A DNA stretch of 64,000 nt from Mauremys mutica (Eukaryota; Chordata; Testudines; Geoemydidae). This document shows positions 10,548 to 22,850 of this stretch, piece by piece (position 1 is the stretch's first letter; each line of letters starts with the position of its first letter). The notes beneath the pieces were generated by a model. The model did no database searches. It worked only from the letters and a program-made list of their open reading frames with translations, and was not told the DNA's origin. A program made the position numbers and the translations under genes. The DNA is taken from assembly GCF_020497125.1 (NCBI RefSeq), contig NC_059084.1, forward strand, positions 32,146,203 to 32,210,202. The letters are read 5' to 3'.

Positions 10548-12298
10548 CTTGGCTTATTTAGCCTAACCAAAAGAAGGCTGAGGGGAGATATGATTGCTCT
10601 CTATAAATATATCACAGGGATAAATATCAGGGAGGGAGAGGAATTATTTAAGCTCAGTACCAATGTGGGTGCAAGAACAAATGGATATAAACTGGCCATC
10701 AGGAAGTTTAGACGTGAAATTAGACGAAGGTATTTAACCATCTGTGACAATGCGGTTCTGGCGGGACCCACTGAGAGTGCCAGTTCAGGACCAATTGCTT
10801 AAACAGGGCAAATACAGCCCTAGGCTGGGGTTTTTCCACCAGCCAGACAAAAAGGACTTCGGTTTCACCCCACTGGCTAACCACACGTCACACACGCAAT
10901 TCCCTTAGACATTCCAGTCTCCCAGTATCAGCACCAGTCCCACTCGTCCCGGGGATGAATGGTTATGAAAACCAACACCCCAATAAAAGAAAACGGTTGT
11001 CTTGATTCCAAAGAATCAAGCCCCAGACCCAGGTCAATATACATATCAGATCTTACCCACAAATCACACTGTTGCCAATCCTTTAGAATCTAAAATCTAA
11101 AGGTTTATTCATAAAGGGAAAAAGGTAGAGATGAGAGCTAGAATTGGTTAAATGGAATCAATTACATACAGTAATGGCAAAGTTCTTAGTTCAGGCTTGT
11201 AGCAGTGATGGAGTAAACTGCAGGTTTAGATCAAGTCTCTGGAGAACATCCCCCGCTGGGATGGGTCATTCAGTCCTTTGTTCAGAGCTTCAGTTTGTAG
11301 CAAAGTTCCTCCAGAGGTAAGAAGCAGGATTGAAGACAAGATGGAGATGAGGCATCAGCCTTTTATAGGCTTTACAGCAAAATGGAGTCTGGAGTCACCT
11401 GGGCAAGTCCCTGCATACTTTGCTGAGTTACAAGGCATATCTGCCTTCTCTCCATGGGTCAATTGTGTAGCTGATGGTCCTTAATGGACCATCAAGCAGG
11501 CTAGGCAGAGCTAACACCACCAGAAACACAGCACAGATTTGAAATACAGATAGTACAGAGCCAATACCTATAACTTCAACTACAAAATGATACATACATA
11601 TAGACACCATAATCATAACCAGCAACCCATAACCTGGTCTTAGACACCTTATATGACCCCCTTTACATAAGATTTGGTGCCACTACAGGACCTTGGTTGC
11701 AACCATGTTCTATATGATCCCAGATTATATCAATAACGTCACACCATCAGAGGAGTGAAGTTCTGGAACAGCCTTCCAAGGGGAGCAGTGAGGGCAAAAG
11801 ACATATCTGGCTTCAAGACTAAGCTTGATAAGTTTATGGAGGAGATGGTATAATGAGAGAGCCTAATTATGGCAATTAATTGGTCTTTGACTATTAGCAA
11901 TAAATATGCCCAATGACTTGTGATGGGATGTTAGATGGATTGGGATCTGAGTTATTACAGAGAATTCTTTCCTGGGTGTCTGGCTGGTGAGTCTTGCCCA
12001 CATGCTCAGGGTTTAGCTGATCACCATATTTGGGGTCTGGAAGGAATTTTCCTCCAGGGCAGATTGGCAGAGGCCCTGATGGTTTTTTGCCTTCCTCTGC
12101 AGTGTGGGGCACGGGTCATTTGCTGGAAGATTCTCTGCATCTTGAAGTCTTTAAACCATGATTTGAGGACTTCAATGGCTCAGACACAGGTTTGATACAG
12201 GAGTGGGTGGGTGAGATTCTGTAGCCTGCGTTGTGCAGGAGGTCAGACTAGATGATCATAATGGTCCCTTCTGACCTTAAAGTCTATGATTCTATGAT
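10548..12298 (+). mobile_element. CR1-type LINE 3' end, split by a solo LTR
   Basis: The left part (10548-10742) reads LFSLTKRRLRGDMIALYKYI, typical of the C-terminal end of the CR1 reverse-transcriptase protein. The right part (11744-12298) continues with a WNSLPRGAVR-like region and the 3' UTR, which ends GGTCAGACTAGATGATCA then TCTATGATTCTATGATT. The two parts join exactly if the LTR and one copy of its duplication are ignored. The copy is 5'-truncated and non-functional. Confidence 0.8.
10743..11743. mobile_element. Solo LTR (about 1.0 kb)
   Basis: The segment begins TGTGAC and ends GTCACA, giving TG...CA termini as a short inverted repeat. It is flanked by a perfect 5-bp duplication, CCATC, at 10738-10742 and 11744-11748. 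No gag, pol or env reading is present. A lone LTR with a 5-bp duplication fits recombinational loss of an endogenous retrovirus or Gypsy-type element; which of the two cannot be told from the LTR alone. An AATAAA motif occurs near 10980. Confidence 0.85.
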
Positions 12299-12309
12299 TT
12301 GCACTGTTC

Positions 12310-12745
12310 TGTTACCACACCCAGAGCACTCATTACAAGGTTCATATCGGGGCAAAAAGCAATGCCAGGCACAGCACACTACAGCAACACACATCATTGT
12401 GGCTCATTGTTAAAATGATCCTTGAAGCCCCACTAAGCCATATAGCTCCCCGCTGAGCTCTTCTTATAGCCCTGGTATCTGGCTGCTCTAAATCAGCAGA
12501 GAGACTTTTCACCTCCACCCCTGCAGAAACTTCTCCCCCTTTGCCTCACAGATATTATGAAGCACCCAGCAGGTAGCTATGACCATGGGGATATTTTCTT
12601 CACTGAGGTCTAATCTCGTGAGTAGACATCACCAGCAGCCTTTCAAACAGCCAAAGGCACGTTGAGCTCAGCTGTCATTCTGCATCTGCTAAGCCTGTTG
12701 TTGAAGCGCTCCTTGCTGCTGTCGAGGTGGCCCCCCACTTCTAGG
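12310..12745 (-). pseudogene. Harbinger transposase, C-terminal remnant
   Basis: Minus-strand reading gives GHLDSSKERFNNRLSRCRM followed by a decayed stretch with stops that still aligns to the tail of Harbinger transposases: the SSKERFN-RLSRCRMT block, a VLHNICE-like region around 12520, and the final DHFNNEPQ around 12410. In the intact family this is the end of the DDE nuclease that cuts and pastes the element. Several stops and frame changes make it inactive. Confidence 0.7.
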
Positions 12746-12859
12746 GACCTTCTGGCAGCGGCACTCCAAAGGCAGCGGGCCAGTGCCGGGCCGCATCTAG
12801 CATTTCTTGCTCCCTGCATGGCCAGCCTCTTTTTGGGGAGGCCTAACCTCTTATACACG

Positions 12860-13445
12860 CCACCCATGAGAATGGGCGATAACTGGCTGGGTAGCAGCGC
12901 TGCTGAGAGGGATCTGGGAGTTCTAGCAGATCACAACCTCAACAATGCAAAAAAAGCAAATGCAATTTTGGGATGCAAGTCACCGGAGGTGATAGTACCG
13001 CCCTACTCAGCACTGGTTAGGCCTCAGCTGGAGTATTGTGTCCACTATATAGAAAGGATGTAGGGAAACTGGAAAGGATCCAGAGGCAAGTGACAAAGAT
13101 GATCAAAAGGATGAAATGCAGCCATATGAGCAAAGGCTGAAGGAACTGGGCATGTTTAGTTTGGAAAAGAGGAGATTAAGGGGGATATGATAGTAGTCTT
13201 CAAATACTTGAAAGGCTGCCATAAAAAAATATGGAGAAAAGTTGTTCTTTCTTGCCACAGAGAGAAGGACAAAAGGCAATGAGTTCAAACTACAGCACAG
13301 CAGATTTACGGAAAAAATCAGGAAAAACTTTGTATCTGTAAGAACAGTAGGACAATGGAACAGATGCCTTGGGAGGTTGTGGAAGCACCTTCATTGGAGG
13401 CTTTCAAAAGGAGGCTGGAGAGCCATCTGATTCCTGACTGATCAG
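12860..13445 (+). mobile_element. CR1-type LINE fragment
   Basis: The + strand reads WLGSSAAERDLGVLADHNLN, then AKKANAILGC, then VPPYSALVRPQLEYCVHY, and further on blocks matching LGMFSLEKRRLRG and WNR-like motifs. This is the C-terminal third of a CR1 reverse-transcriptase protein, with frameshifts. It lies between the two Harbinger transposase pieces and interrupts that gene. Confidence 0.8.
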
Positions 13446-13800
13446 TAGCAATCGATGTTGCCAGCTTCCACACAGCGATCACCACTCACTTTTCCACCAT
13501 GAGTGCAGCTCTCATTTGGTGGTGCTGCGCTGGAGGGCTGGGGCGAGCTTTGCACACAGTTTCATGAATGTGGCTTTGTGCATCCAAAAGTTCTGCCACC
13601 ACTGCTGGCATCCCACACCTGCATAATGGTGTGATCCCACCGGTCTGCTTGTTTCTTGGGCCCAGAAACAGCGGTCCACTGCATGCAGCTACTCTGTGAA
13701 TGCCAACAACACCTTTGAGTTGTTTCTTTCCATGGTGTACGGAAAGGCAGCCTGCAGGGTATCATCATATTCTGTCTTGCAGCTCTGGAAACACTTCAGG
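13446..13800 (-). pseudogene. Harbinger transposase, N-terminal remnant
   Basis: Minus-strand reading contains MRAALMVEKWVVIAVWKLAT, the helix-turn-helix region near the N-terminus of Harbinger transposases (family pattern R-A-x-x-VEKRVAIAIWKLAT). Upstream on the minus strand is a degraded leader. The catalytic DDE core expected between this piece and 12745 is not found, so it was lost or replaced around the CR1 insertion. Confidence 0.65.
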
Positions 13801-14489
13801 TTCAGGAGTGTTGTGTTCATAACACATCACAGTACAGCAAAGGTTTGTGGGGCTTTTGAAAAGAGACGTGAAATGTAACAGAATGCCCATGGAATGATGG
13901 GATGGAGAAAACTGCCTCATGGGATGCTTAACCCATGTTCCCACTCCCCCTTGGGACTCATTTCCCCCAGGAGGCAGTGCAAACCCTCCCAAAACACCTT
14001 GGGATGAATTGCACAGAGGGGTAGCTACCCACAATGCACTGTGCTCTACATCAGTGGTAACGCTGCTAGTGAGGACACACACCACTGACACAAGGAGCGT
14101 AGTGTGAACGTGCAAAAACAATTAATTACTGTGTGGGCTGTACGTCAACGTAACGTAGGTCGACTTAGTTTTGTGGTGTAGACATGGCCTCTGTGAGTAA
14201 CTCTGTGTGTGCTAAGGTGGGTTAACAACATACCATTTTCCTACTGAAGACAAGGCCTAAAGGAGTCCTGGCACTTGTTCTGATGTGGAGGAGAAGGGGA
14301 GGTGGTGCTGTACCCACTGCCCAGCGGAGGAAGACGCTCTCCGGTACTTGAAGTTTCTTCCATCTAGCAGACAAAGGCACAATGAGATCCACCAGCTGGA
14401 AGTTGAAGTCAGCAAAATTGAAACTGGAAATATGATGCTGCTTGTGCAGTGAGGATAATCAGTCATTGGAACAGATTGCCCAGGAACGG

Positions 14490-14662
14490 GGTAAATTCTC
14501 CATCAGGTTAAATCCAAATCAGAGGGCTCTTGCTACAAGCTCTGCTCTGGCTCAGCCAGACGTTCTGGACTGGCCACAGGAATCCCTGGGGCAGGTCTCT
14601 GGCCTGTGTTCCACAGGAGGTCAGAGCAGATGATCAAACTGACCCCTCCTGCCCTTAAAAAA
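14490..14662 (+). mobile_element. CR1-type LINE 3' tail
   Basis: The block CCACAGGAGGTCAGAGCAGA then TGATCAAACTGACCCCTCCTG is a diverged CR1 3' UTR end. No coding region is attached. Confidence 0.65.
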
Positions 14663-15154
14663 AACTATCAAGTATGAGCATTTCAAGGGCAAAAATGGGT
14701 TCTTCAAAGGCTCAGGGCTAAGTCGTGTCTGGCCTAGGAGATTCACTGAGGGAGGGGGCTGGTGCCATCACAAGCACAGAATCTCACCCCCAACGCCTCC
14801 TGCAACAAGGGCCCCTTTGGCCACAGCATTGCACTGGGAGCTTCTGTTCAGCTCATTATCTAGTATATAGTCCCCCAGCTTGTAAGTACGGTCGATATTC
14901 TTTGTTCCTAGATGAGAAACCATTCAAGTAGAAGGTGACCATAAGCTGCTAGAGAGCAGTTTTTAAAAGTCACTGCTAGAGGCCCCAATATGCCTTTAAG
15001 CACATGCTGCTGAAACTGCAACTTAGATGCACATTGCAAGAAAGGGATTGAGATGTACATAGCTGGGTGCTTATCCAGACCTGCCCTGCGGAATGAAAAA
15101 ATGGCAACTGGACATGAATATGAGATCCTCAGCCTGATAGAAAGCAACACTCAG

Positions 15155-15268
15155 TGATCACCTGTTCTGTTCATTCCCTCTGAACCATTTGGCACTGGCC
15201 ATGGCAGGATACTGGGCTAGGTGGACCATTGGTCTGACCCAGTATGGTCGTTCTTGTGTTCTTAGCAA
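15155..15268 (+). mobile_element. CR1-like LINE 3' tail (second type)
   Basis: The sequence TGATCACCTGTTCTGTTCAT, then TGGGCTAGGTGGACC and GACCCAGTATGGTCGTTCTT, is a recurrent reptile LINE tail. A second copy is at 17100-17237. Confidence 0.65.
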
Positions 15269-15269
15269 C

Positions 15270-17090
15270 TAAGCCAGTGTTATATGCCAATTTCAAGGCA
15301 TGGCTAGACAGAATCTGAGGACAAACCGATACAGGATTTACAAGTGCTCACGTCTGCCCTTCTGTCAGGATGGCCAGACACCAAGGGAAAGTCCCATCTG
15401 GCCTCTGAAGAACCCCAGAACTAGCAAGACGAGGTGAGCATACAAGACAGCATCGTATAAAAGGCAGCTGAGCCTTGATCCACAAAGGGACTTAGGAATT
15501 GTGATGCTGAGCAACACTAGGCTCCCTGTGCAACCCATGGGGAGAGAGAGGCACCTTAGCATGTGACTTACACAGTCAGCATGTCTAAGCTACCCAGCGG
15601 GGGACCATGATGAGGGATGTATTAAAAACCCCACTCCTCTGAGAGAGAGGCTCCGAAGCCAGGGCTGCAAGCAAGCGCCTGTCTCTGTCTGTGATCTATG
15701 AAATGGGGAAAGATGACGTTTACCTCTACAGGATTGAGCCCTGCAGGGAACATAGGTGGGTATTCAGAGGCCACTTAACTCCATGCAAAATAGCAGGGGA
15801 AGCCGCCCTTACAACCCCTAGTCCAGTGGCTAGGATATTGCCCTGGGTTGTACTCCAGACCCCCTCTGCCTACTGAGGAGAATGGGTTTGAACAAGGGTC
15901 TCCTCTCTCTCAGGTGAGGGCATGAGCCGCTCATTGTCTCTGGCCCAAATTGTATTTAATGAAAGTGGAACAACATCCGTAGGTGAGAGAGAGATCCCAA
16001 GGAAGGGCTCCTGCAATCCCTCCTGCTGACTTGACTCCACTAAACATTTACATATTAATTGAGCCGGAGGAAGACAATCCTTTTACAGCCCAGTGGTTAG
16101 TGCTTTCAGCTGAGAGGTGGCAGATGCTGTTCAAACCCTTCTTCCCAGGCAGATGGGGAACCTGACCCAATGGTCTGCCAAATCCCAGCTGAGCACCTCA
16201 CTACTGGGCTAAGGGAAAGCCTTTCTGTCTCTCTTCATCCTCCTTCGTTCCACCCCTCCCGCCCCCACCAACTTGTGCCTGTGCAGTTAGGCAACCCTTA
16301 CTGGCTGGGGCCTGCAGGGTGGATAGTATTTGCCTGCCTAGCTTCTTCTGGGTCCTGGATCAGTCTGGGGCTGAGGTGTCTGGGTGCCTGCAGAGAGGCA
16401 GCAGTGCTCATGCCCAGAGGCAGAAACACAGGAGCCTATAGGTGGCAGCTGAGAGGGAGTTTTGTGAATTGCAGTGCACCTAAAAATGGGACTTAGGTGC
16501 CTAAATCTGGGGGTTAGGCACCCGAGTACCTTTGTGGATCTAGTCCTAGAATCATCATACCCAGATCACTGAGAGAAAATACCCTGAAGAACACATCTGA
16601 ACCATCCTGGACTAGAAGGCTGTATCTGGAAAACCAAAGATGCTATATACTGGCCAAACATGACCAAGGATGTCTGAGAGCTGGTGAGCAGCTGTGATTC
16701 ATGTGGGGAAATGCAGGCCAAGCAGCAAAACCAGACAATGAAAATACACAGTATTCCTAACAGACCTTGGAGCAAAGGAGGAATGGACCTTTCAACACAA
16801 ACCACAGAAGCCACCTCATTATTGTACTAGTCAGACTTCTGGGAACTACATGAACTGTCCCAGTCAAAGCAATGAAGCATTTCTGCAGACCCGGGATCCC
16901 AAGCCATGTAGTTTCAGATAACAGATTCCATTTCACTTGCTGGGAGTGAGTTGGTACAACTTATCTGGTAATGGGAATTCAGTCATATCATATTGTCACC
17001 GTACCAGCAACAGGGAAATGACAAAGCTGAACTGGCAGTTAAAATCGCTAAAACTGTTTGGTGTCCCTAGCCTGTGGTTGCCAGAAGCTG
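15270..17090. other. Non-coding, possible tRNA-like SINE traces
   Basis: No exon is supported. Two segments (about 15800-15905 and 16085-16190) contain GCCCAGTGGTTAGTG-like A boxes and a GTTCAAACCC-like B box, suggesting old tRNA-derived SINEs, but their ends and tails are not clear. Confidence 0.35.
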
Positions 17091-17094
17091 GGAA

Positions 17095-17240
17095 TGGGCA
17101 ACGGGATGGATCACTTGATGATTACCTGTTCTGTTCATTCCCTCTGGGGCACCTGGCATTGGCCACTGTCGGAAGACAGGATACTGGGCTAGATGGACCT
17201 TTGATCTGACCCAGTATGGCTGCTTTTATGTTCTATTAAA
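17095..17240 (+). mobile_element. CR1-like LINE 3' tail (second type)
   Basis: It shares TGATTACCTGTTCTGTTCAT, GATACTGGGCTAGATGGACC and GACCCAGTATGGCTGCTTTT with the tail at 15155. It is only the 3' end. Confidence 0.65.
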
Positions 17241-18069
17241 GAGATCGGCACAAAGTAAAGAAAATGTGTAGCAAGCTGTTCCTGAAGGGAGAAACACAGT
17301 GCACAGAACAACCCAGTACAGCACTTGATGCCAGGATGCGTGCATCCCTTGGTGCCGAGAGCCTCAGCATCACTGCAACCGGCAGTAGTGGAAGGAGCAA
17401 AAAGGAAGAGTGACACAAAGGCCAAAGGCTAGTACGACAAACAAGCTAAAGACTTCTCAGAACTACAACTGAAGACCCTGTCAAGATCAAATGATTTCCT
17501 CAGGACAAATCATGCACTTGCAAACAAGTTACACACGTTGAAGAGATGAACCCTTGTTCATATAGCCTAGCAGTGGAAGAGCACGTTTCACTGAAACTGC
17601 ACATATGAACACAAGACCAAACCAGGGATGTGAAGGATGGTGAAATGCACCCTCCACTGAGACTGGATCAGCAGGACATGGAAGAAACCCAGATCAGTTT
17701 TGGAACAGACCCTCAAAACACAACCCCACCAGAGATCCAGGAACAAGTAGATTATCTGTTGACTCACCCATCTCCAACATCAAACTGCCTGAAGGGATAT
17801 GCAAGACTTGGTACAACACTAAGACATGACAGAACAACCCTCCCAGAGGAAAAGACCTTAGTTGCCAAGCACGTTACGAGTGAGTGACAAGAGTTGCTGT
17901 CCAGCCATAGACGCACTATGAACAGTAGGGTGCCCTCTGGGGGTTCAGGCCAGGCAGGATCCTGCCCCTCCACCCGCTCAGTGTTAGGGGCAGTCAGAAT
18001 TGTCAACTTGGATCAACTTGCGTCTGTGCCAGGACCCAACGGCGAATCCAGCAGGAAAGAAGCTGAGCT

Positions 18070-18611
18070 CAGGGCCGCCCGGGGGGGGGGCAAGAGGGGC
18101 AATTTGCCCCAGGCCCCGAGCCCCACAGGGTCCCCCACCAGAGTTTTTTGGGGCCCCTGGAGCAGGGTCCTTCACTCGCTCCGGGGGGGGCCCGGAAAAC
18201 TCTTGCGGGGCCGGGCGCAGGAGCTTCTTCCGCTCCCAGTCTTCGCCGGCGGGGGGGGGTCCTTCCGCTCCGGGGTGGAAGGACCCCCCACTGGCGAATT
18301 ACCGCCGAAGACGGAGCGGGACCCGCTGCCGAAGTTCAGCCCGGTCTTCGGCGGTAATTCGGTGGCGGGGGGCCCTTCCGTTCCGGGACCCGCCACCGAA
18401 GTGCCCCGAAGACCCGCGGCGGGGGGCCCCCGCCGCTGAATTACCGCCGAAGACCGGGCTGCACTTCGGTGGCGGGTCCCGCTTCGGCGGCAATTCGGCG
18501 GCGGGGGGGTCCCGCCGCGGGTCTTCGGGGCACTTCGGCGGCGGGTCCCGGAACAGAAGGGCCCCCCGCCGCCGAAGACCCCGGGCCCCCGGAATCCTCT
18601 GGGCGGCCCTG
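18070..18611. mobile_element. hAT-type MITE, very GC-rich, 8-bp duplication
   Basis: Ends CAGGGCCGCCC and GGGCGGCCCTG are perfectly inverted. The flanks carry a perfect duplication, GCTGAGCT, at 18062-18069 and 18612-18619. The interior holds long inverted copies of a block with AATTACCGCCGAAGAC, so it can fold into extended hairpins and yields Arg/Gly/Pro-rich shadow frames on both strands. Confidence 0.93.
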
Positions 18612-18639
18612 GCTGAGCTTGAATTGCTTTCCTAGGTGG

Positions 18640-20000
18640 TGCCGCATTTACAGCTGGCTGGCACAGAGACTGGTCCCGGCACAGCAGCTGGTGTCAATTA
18701 AAACTGATTTCATTCGTCTAGTGCTCGCTTGTGTGCAGACCAGCCCTGGTGTATTCACCCGTGGACCGGCACCAGGGCGGCTCAGTCAGGGTCGGGAAAC
18801 TGGTGCCAGGTTGGGTATAGACCAGACCTTCTGTGCTGCTCCCCTCCTGGTTTGGAGGGGGCGCCACAGGCACTGCTGCCAGTGCATTATTCCCCTACCG
18901 CAGGTGACAGCACAGGCCTTGGCATTGCCTTTGTGGTGTTCCAGGAAGTGCTTGTGCAATAAAAGAATAAAAGGAAATAACCACAGGCCACCCGCAGGGT
19001 GATTCACTCCTGAGGAATGGGCAGCTCCGTGTATGCGGAGCAGGACTGTTTACCTGTGACGGACTATTCTGTGTGTGCTGCTGCTGGCATCCTTCACCAC
19101 TAGCCTCAAGGCTAGGCTCTGGGTGGGAAAGCAGGTGAGAGGAGGGGAAGGGCATGACCAGCACTCAGGGTGGTGCATTTCCAGTGGCCTGGTGACAATG
19201 ACCATCCCTGCATTTCTCAGCACAGGAGGTGGAAACTAGAGGGAAGAGCGGCCAGGCCTGGCCTCTGTGTACAATGCAGATTTGGGGCAATCGGAACAGT
19301 GTGCAAACTCCGGTCAAATTCCCCAAAATGTTTCAGTCGAAAAACCCATAAAACAAAATTAAAAAAATTAGAAAAATTCAAACTGTTTTTCTCTGAAGAG
19401 ACTTTTTGTTTTAAAATTTGTTTCAATTAAAAAAATGGGGAAAGGGTGCCCCAAATTGAAAGCTTTTCACGCTGAACTAACCCCATTCAAAAATAAACTT
19501 CTTGTAACTGGCAGCGACCAGAAACATGAGTTACTCGCAGCCCACTGAGGAACTGGGTGCAGCCCAGTGCATTTAGAAATGACATTCCTAGTCGGTGACA
19601 AGGACTGGGGCATCCTGCAGGCCACGTCCCCCAGGGAGGCCAGCTCTGGGCGTGTAACTAGGCTGCAGTCATGCTGTGTCTTTCAGATGCCCTGTTTGTA
19701 CCTTGTGGGTGTTTGCCCAAAGCAGGAATATTTTGGTCTCCGGAGGGAGCTGCTGTGAGAAGTGGGCTAAGCCCCGGGGCTCAGGCTGCCTCTGACGTTA
19801 TGGAGCTGCCCCTCCACGTGGCCACGGTCACAGTGGCCATCCAGCACTGAGGCTAGCTCAGAATTAGCCAGCCAGCTCCTGACGTCAGGGGAGACAGACC
19901 CTTGGCCCCGGGATTGCCCCCCCCCAGTGCAGTTTCTCCCTGCCCCCATTCCTGTGTCAGATCCTTTACAGCAGGGAGCTGCTGCAGGCCTGGGGTTGCT
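18640..20000. other. Non-coding, no feature recognised
   Basis: No exon or transposon ends could be supported. An AT-rich segment at about 19330-19440 contains runs of A and T only. Confidence 0.45.
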
Positions 20001-20008
20001 CAGCGTTA

Positions 20009-20878
20009 TAGGGTTGCCAACCCTCCCAGTTTTGCCGGGAATCTCCTGGAATCAGGCTCTATCTCCTGGCTACTGAAGCCAAATTGGGAGATTTTAAGCA
20101 GCTAAAAGTCCGGTGCTGCAGCAGGGCTAAGGCAGGCTCCCTGTCTACCCTGGCTCCGCGCTGCTCCTGAAAGTGGACAACATGTCCCTGCGGCCCCTGG
20201 GGTGGAGGCCAGGTGGCTCCGCACACTGCCCCTGCCCCCAGCACCAACTCCGCAGCTCCCATTGGCCAGGAACTGCAGCTAATGGGAGCTGCAGGGTTGG
20301 TGCTTGTGGGTGTGGCCAGCGTGCAGAGCCCCGTGCCCTCCTCACCCAGGGACATGCCAACCGCTTCTGGAAGCAGCACGTGGCCAGGGCAGGCAAGGAT
20401 CCTGCCTTAGCCCCGCTGCGCTGCCGCCCGGGAGCTGCCCCTGGGAAAAGCCTCCCAGATGGAGCCTGCACCCCTCCCCCCATCCCACACCCCAACCCCC
20501 TGCCCCAGCCCTGATCCCCCTTCCTTACCCAAACTCCCTCCCAGAGCCCGCACCCCTCACCCCCTCCCATAGCCCAGCCCCCTCCGACACCCAAACTCCC
20601 TCCCAGAGTCTGAACCCCACCACCCCCTCCTACATCCCAATCCCTTGCCCCAGGCTCAGCCTGGAGCCCCTCCCACACTCCAAACCCCTTGACCCTACCC
20701 CCCATCTCAGAGCCTGAACCCCTTCCCGCACCCAACCCCCCTACCCCAGCCCGGTGAAAGTGAGTGAGTGGGGGGGGGCAAGCAACAGAGGTGGGGGGGT
20801 GGAGCAAGCAGGGTGGGGCCTCAAGGAAGGGGTGGGGCAAGGGTGTTTGGGTTTGTGTGATTATACAGTTGGCAACCT
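20009..20878. mobile_element. DNA transposon with GGGTTGCCAACC-type ends
   Basis: The left end TAGGGTTGCCAACC and the right end GGTTGGCAACC-like block are inverted. Flanks CTCAGCGT and CTCAGCAA match at six of eight positions, compatible with a decayed 8-bp hAT duplication. The right third (about 20460-20760) is a degenerate C-rich tandem array with CCCAAACTCCCTCCCAGAGC repeated, which produces Pro-rich shadow frames. Confidence 0.6.
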
Positions 20879-20889
20879 TCCTCAGCAAT

Positions 20890-22850
20890 AACGGTAATAG
20901 GTCTGGCCATTAAGGCCTTGGCTTCATGGCTAACACAGGTGTTTTTTCCCTCAAGGTAACTAATGCGTGTGAGCTAACCTGAGGTCAGCACAGTGAAGAC
21001 CGGGCACTTTCCTTTTAGCATCAGGTAAACAGTCCAGGGCTAACCACAATGAGTTTACCTCAGGCTAAAGCTAAAGTAACTGGTCTTCATGGTGCCTTTA
21101 CCTCAGCACAGCTCACCTGCATTAGCTGACCCTTAGTAAAGACACCTTTTTCTAGCACTGACGTGCCCACTGAGGTGAAGGGATCTGTAATGATTTACTT
21201 GCAGTCACATGGTTCTGCCACTAGATATCACTCCAGAAAAGGGTGGGGGGTCTGACAACAGGCAAAGGTAGAAGGTGGCTTGCTCTGTTAGGAGCAAATT
21301 GTAGTTCTCCCGAATAGCAGCATTGCCAGTTCATTTGTAGCACAAGTCTCGTGACAGCTGGTGTTTTTCTTCAAGCCCCAGCTTCTGGAGTCAGGTGATT
21401 AAGTGAGACCCTAAGAAACTTTCATTAACATTTTATTAGCCCTTTTGACTCTGGAGAAACACTTGAAAATGTGACCCTGAAAACCCAGCCAGCCTATAAC
21501 AAGTACCCCACTGGATTAGTTTAAAAATCCAATGATTTTGAAGCCAGGCTTCTGATTTTTGAACACTTAGGGTTGGCAATACTGTAAGTGCCTGTGTACA
21601 CAGAGGGCCCTGGTTCCATAGATCTTAATGTGGTATCAGAGGTGCACCTGTGAAACAACTGCTTGGTGCCGATTATAAATGACGTGCCTATGTGTAATGT
21701 GCTGGAGTGGTCTAGCCACGTGTAACAGACTCACCGAAAGACCAGAGTGGCAGCGCAGCAGCAGAAGCATCATAGGGTCCCAGCTAATTTTGGGTGAGGG
21801 TTCTCAGAGAACCATACTCAGAAATGCTGGCTAAGCTGTGGGCCTCAACATGCTCTTTTTGAGAACAAAGTTGATGGCCAGGTGAGCTGCACCCTTCCGC
21901 CAGGGCTGGAGATACTGGACATGTGTTCCGAGTGTTCACATTTGAGGGGTGAGCACAGCCGACGCCTGGGATGCCTGCTAATGATTAGTTGGTCCCTGAC
22001 TAACAGCCTGTTTCCAGCAGCATGGCCAAAAGCCTGGAGAATCAGTCAAACCTTCCTCAGAAGCCCATAGGAAGTAGCAGGTGCTGTTGCTGAGCGCGTT
22101 TGGAACACAGTCACAACTGGCATTTCTGTGCAGGATTTTACAGAGAACAGGCCATAATGGTGCAGCACTATTGAACTGGATACACAAAGGGATGCCAGAG
22201 GCTTGGGGGTGAAGCAGGCCTTTTGTCTCAAAGGGGCACTGTCCCTATTGCAAGCACCCAGAAATAGCAACATTGGCAGCGCCATGGAATGGGCAGCCCA
22301 TGGTATAATTTTGTTCACAGCCATTGTGTCCTCACTAATACATGCAGCCAGACTCTGCTTCTCTCCAGCACTCTGGATAGTGACCCTGCCGGCACTAAAT
22401 GCCCCAAGAGGGCTGCTCCAGACAGGGGTTCAGGAAGGCTAAGGAGCCCCAGTTGCTTTCAACTCTGGCCTCTCTGACATCACTGGATGGACGTCTGAAG
22501 TCAAGGGGCCAGGATCCATTGGTGATGGTTCCTACGGCACTAATCACACTGCATCGCAGCATATCTCGCAGATGGTGGGTGATGTCAGGGAACTCGGAAG
22601 CATGCTGAAGAAGAAGAGCGTCCAAGCGATCATCTCTGAGATCCTTCCTGATCCTGTCCCACAGGGGAAGGAAGGCAGAAGAGGCGGGAAGTGAACTGCT
22701 GGCTACGTCGGCGGTAGAGGGTTTGGGTTTTGTGGAACATTGATCCACCTTCTATGGGGAGAAGGGGCTGTATTGTTTGGTCCCCCCTCTACTGAAGAAG
22801 AGGCCATCCAGTCTCCTCGGGGTCAAGCTGGGTAGAGTAGCCAGGAAAGG
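20890..22850. other. Non-coding, no gene recognised
   Basis: Nothing with family resemblance was found. A TTAGC/GCTAA-rich area (20930-21140) may be a decayed MITE, but ends are not clear. Confidence 0.45.

Larger units (their letters stand above)
7630..14189. mobile_element. Old Harbinger DNA transposon with nested insertions
   Basis: The two extremities form a diverged inverted repeat of about 34 bp: GGCCTGGTCCACACTACA at the left and, read outward from the right, GGCCATGTCTACACCACA. The left half carries a Myb/SANT-type gene remnant on + and the right half carries transposase remnants on -, the two-gene layout expected for PIF/Harbinger elements. Inside are an hAT MITE (7709), a CR1 (about 10548-12298) split by an LTR, and a second CR1 piece (about 12860-13445). 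The expected 3-bp target duplication is not preserved (TCA against TCT). Confidence 0.75.
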
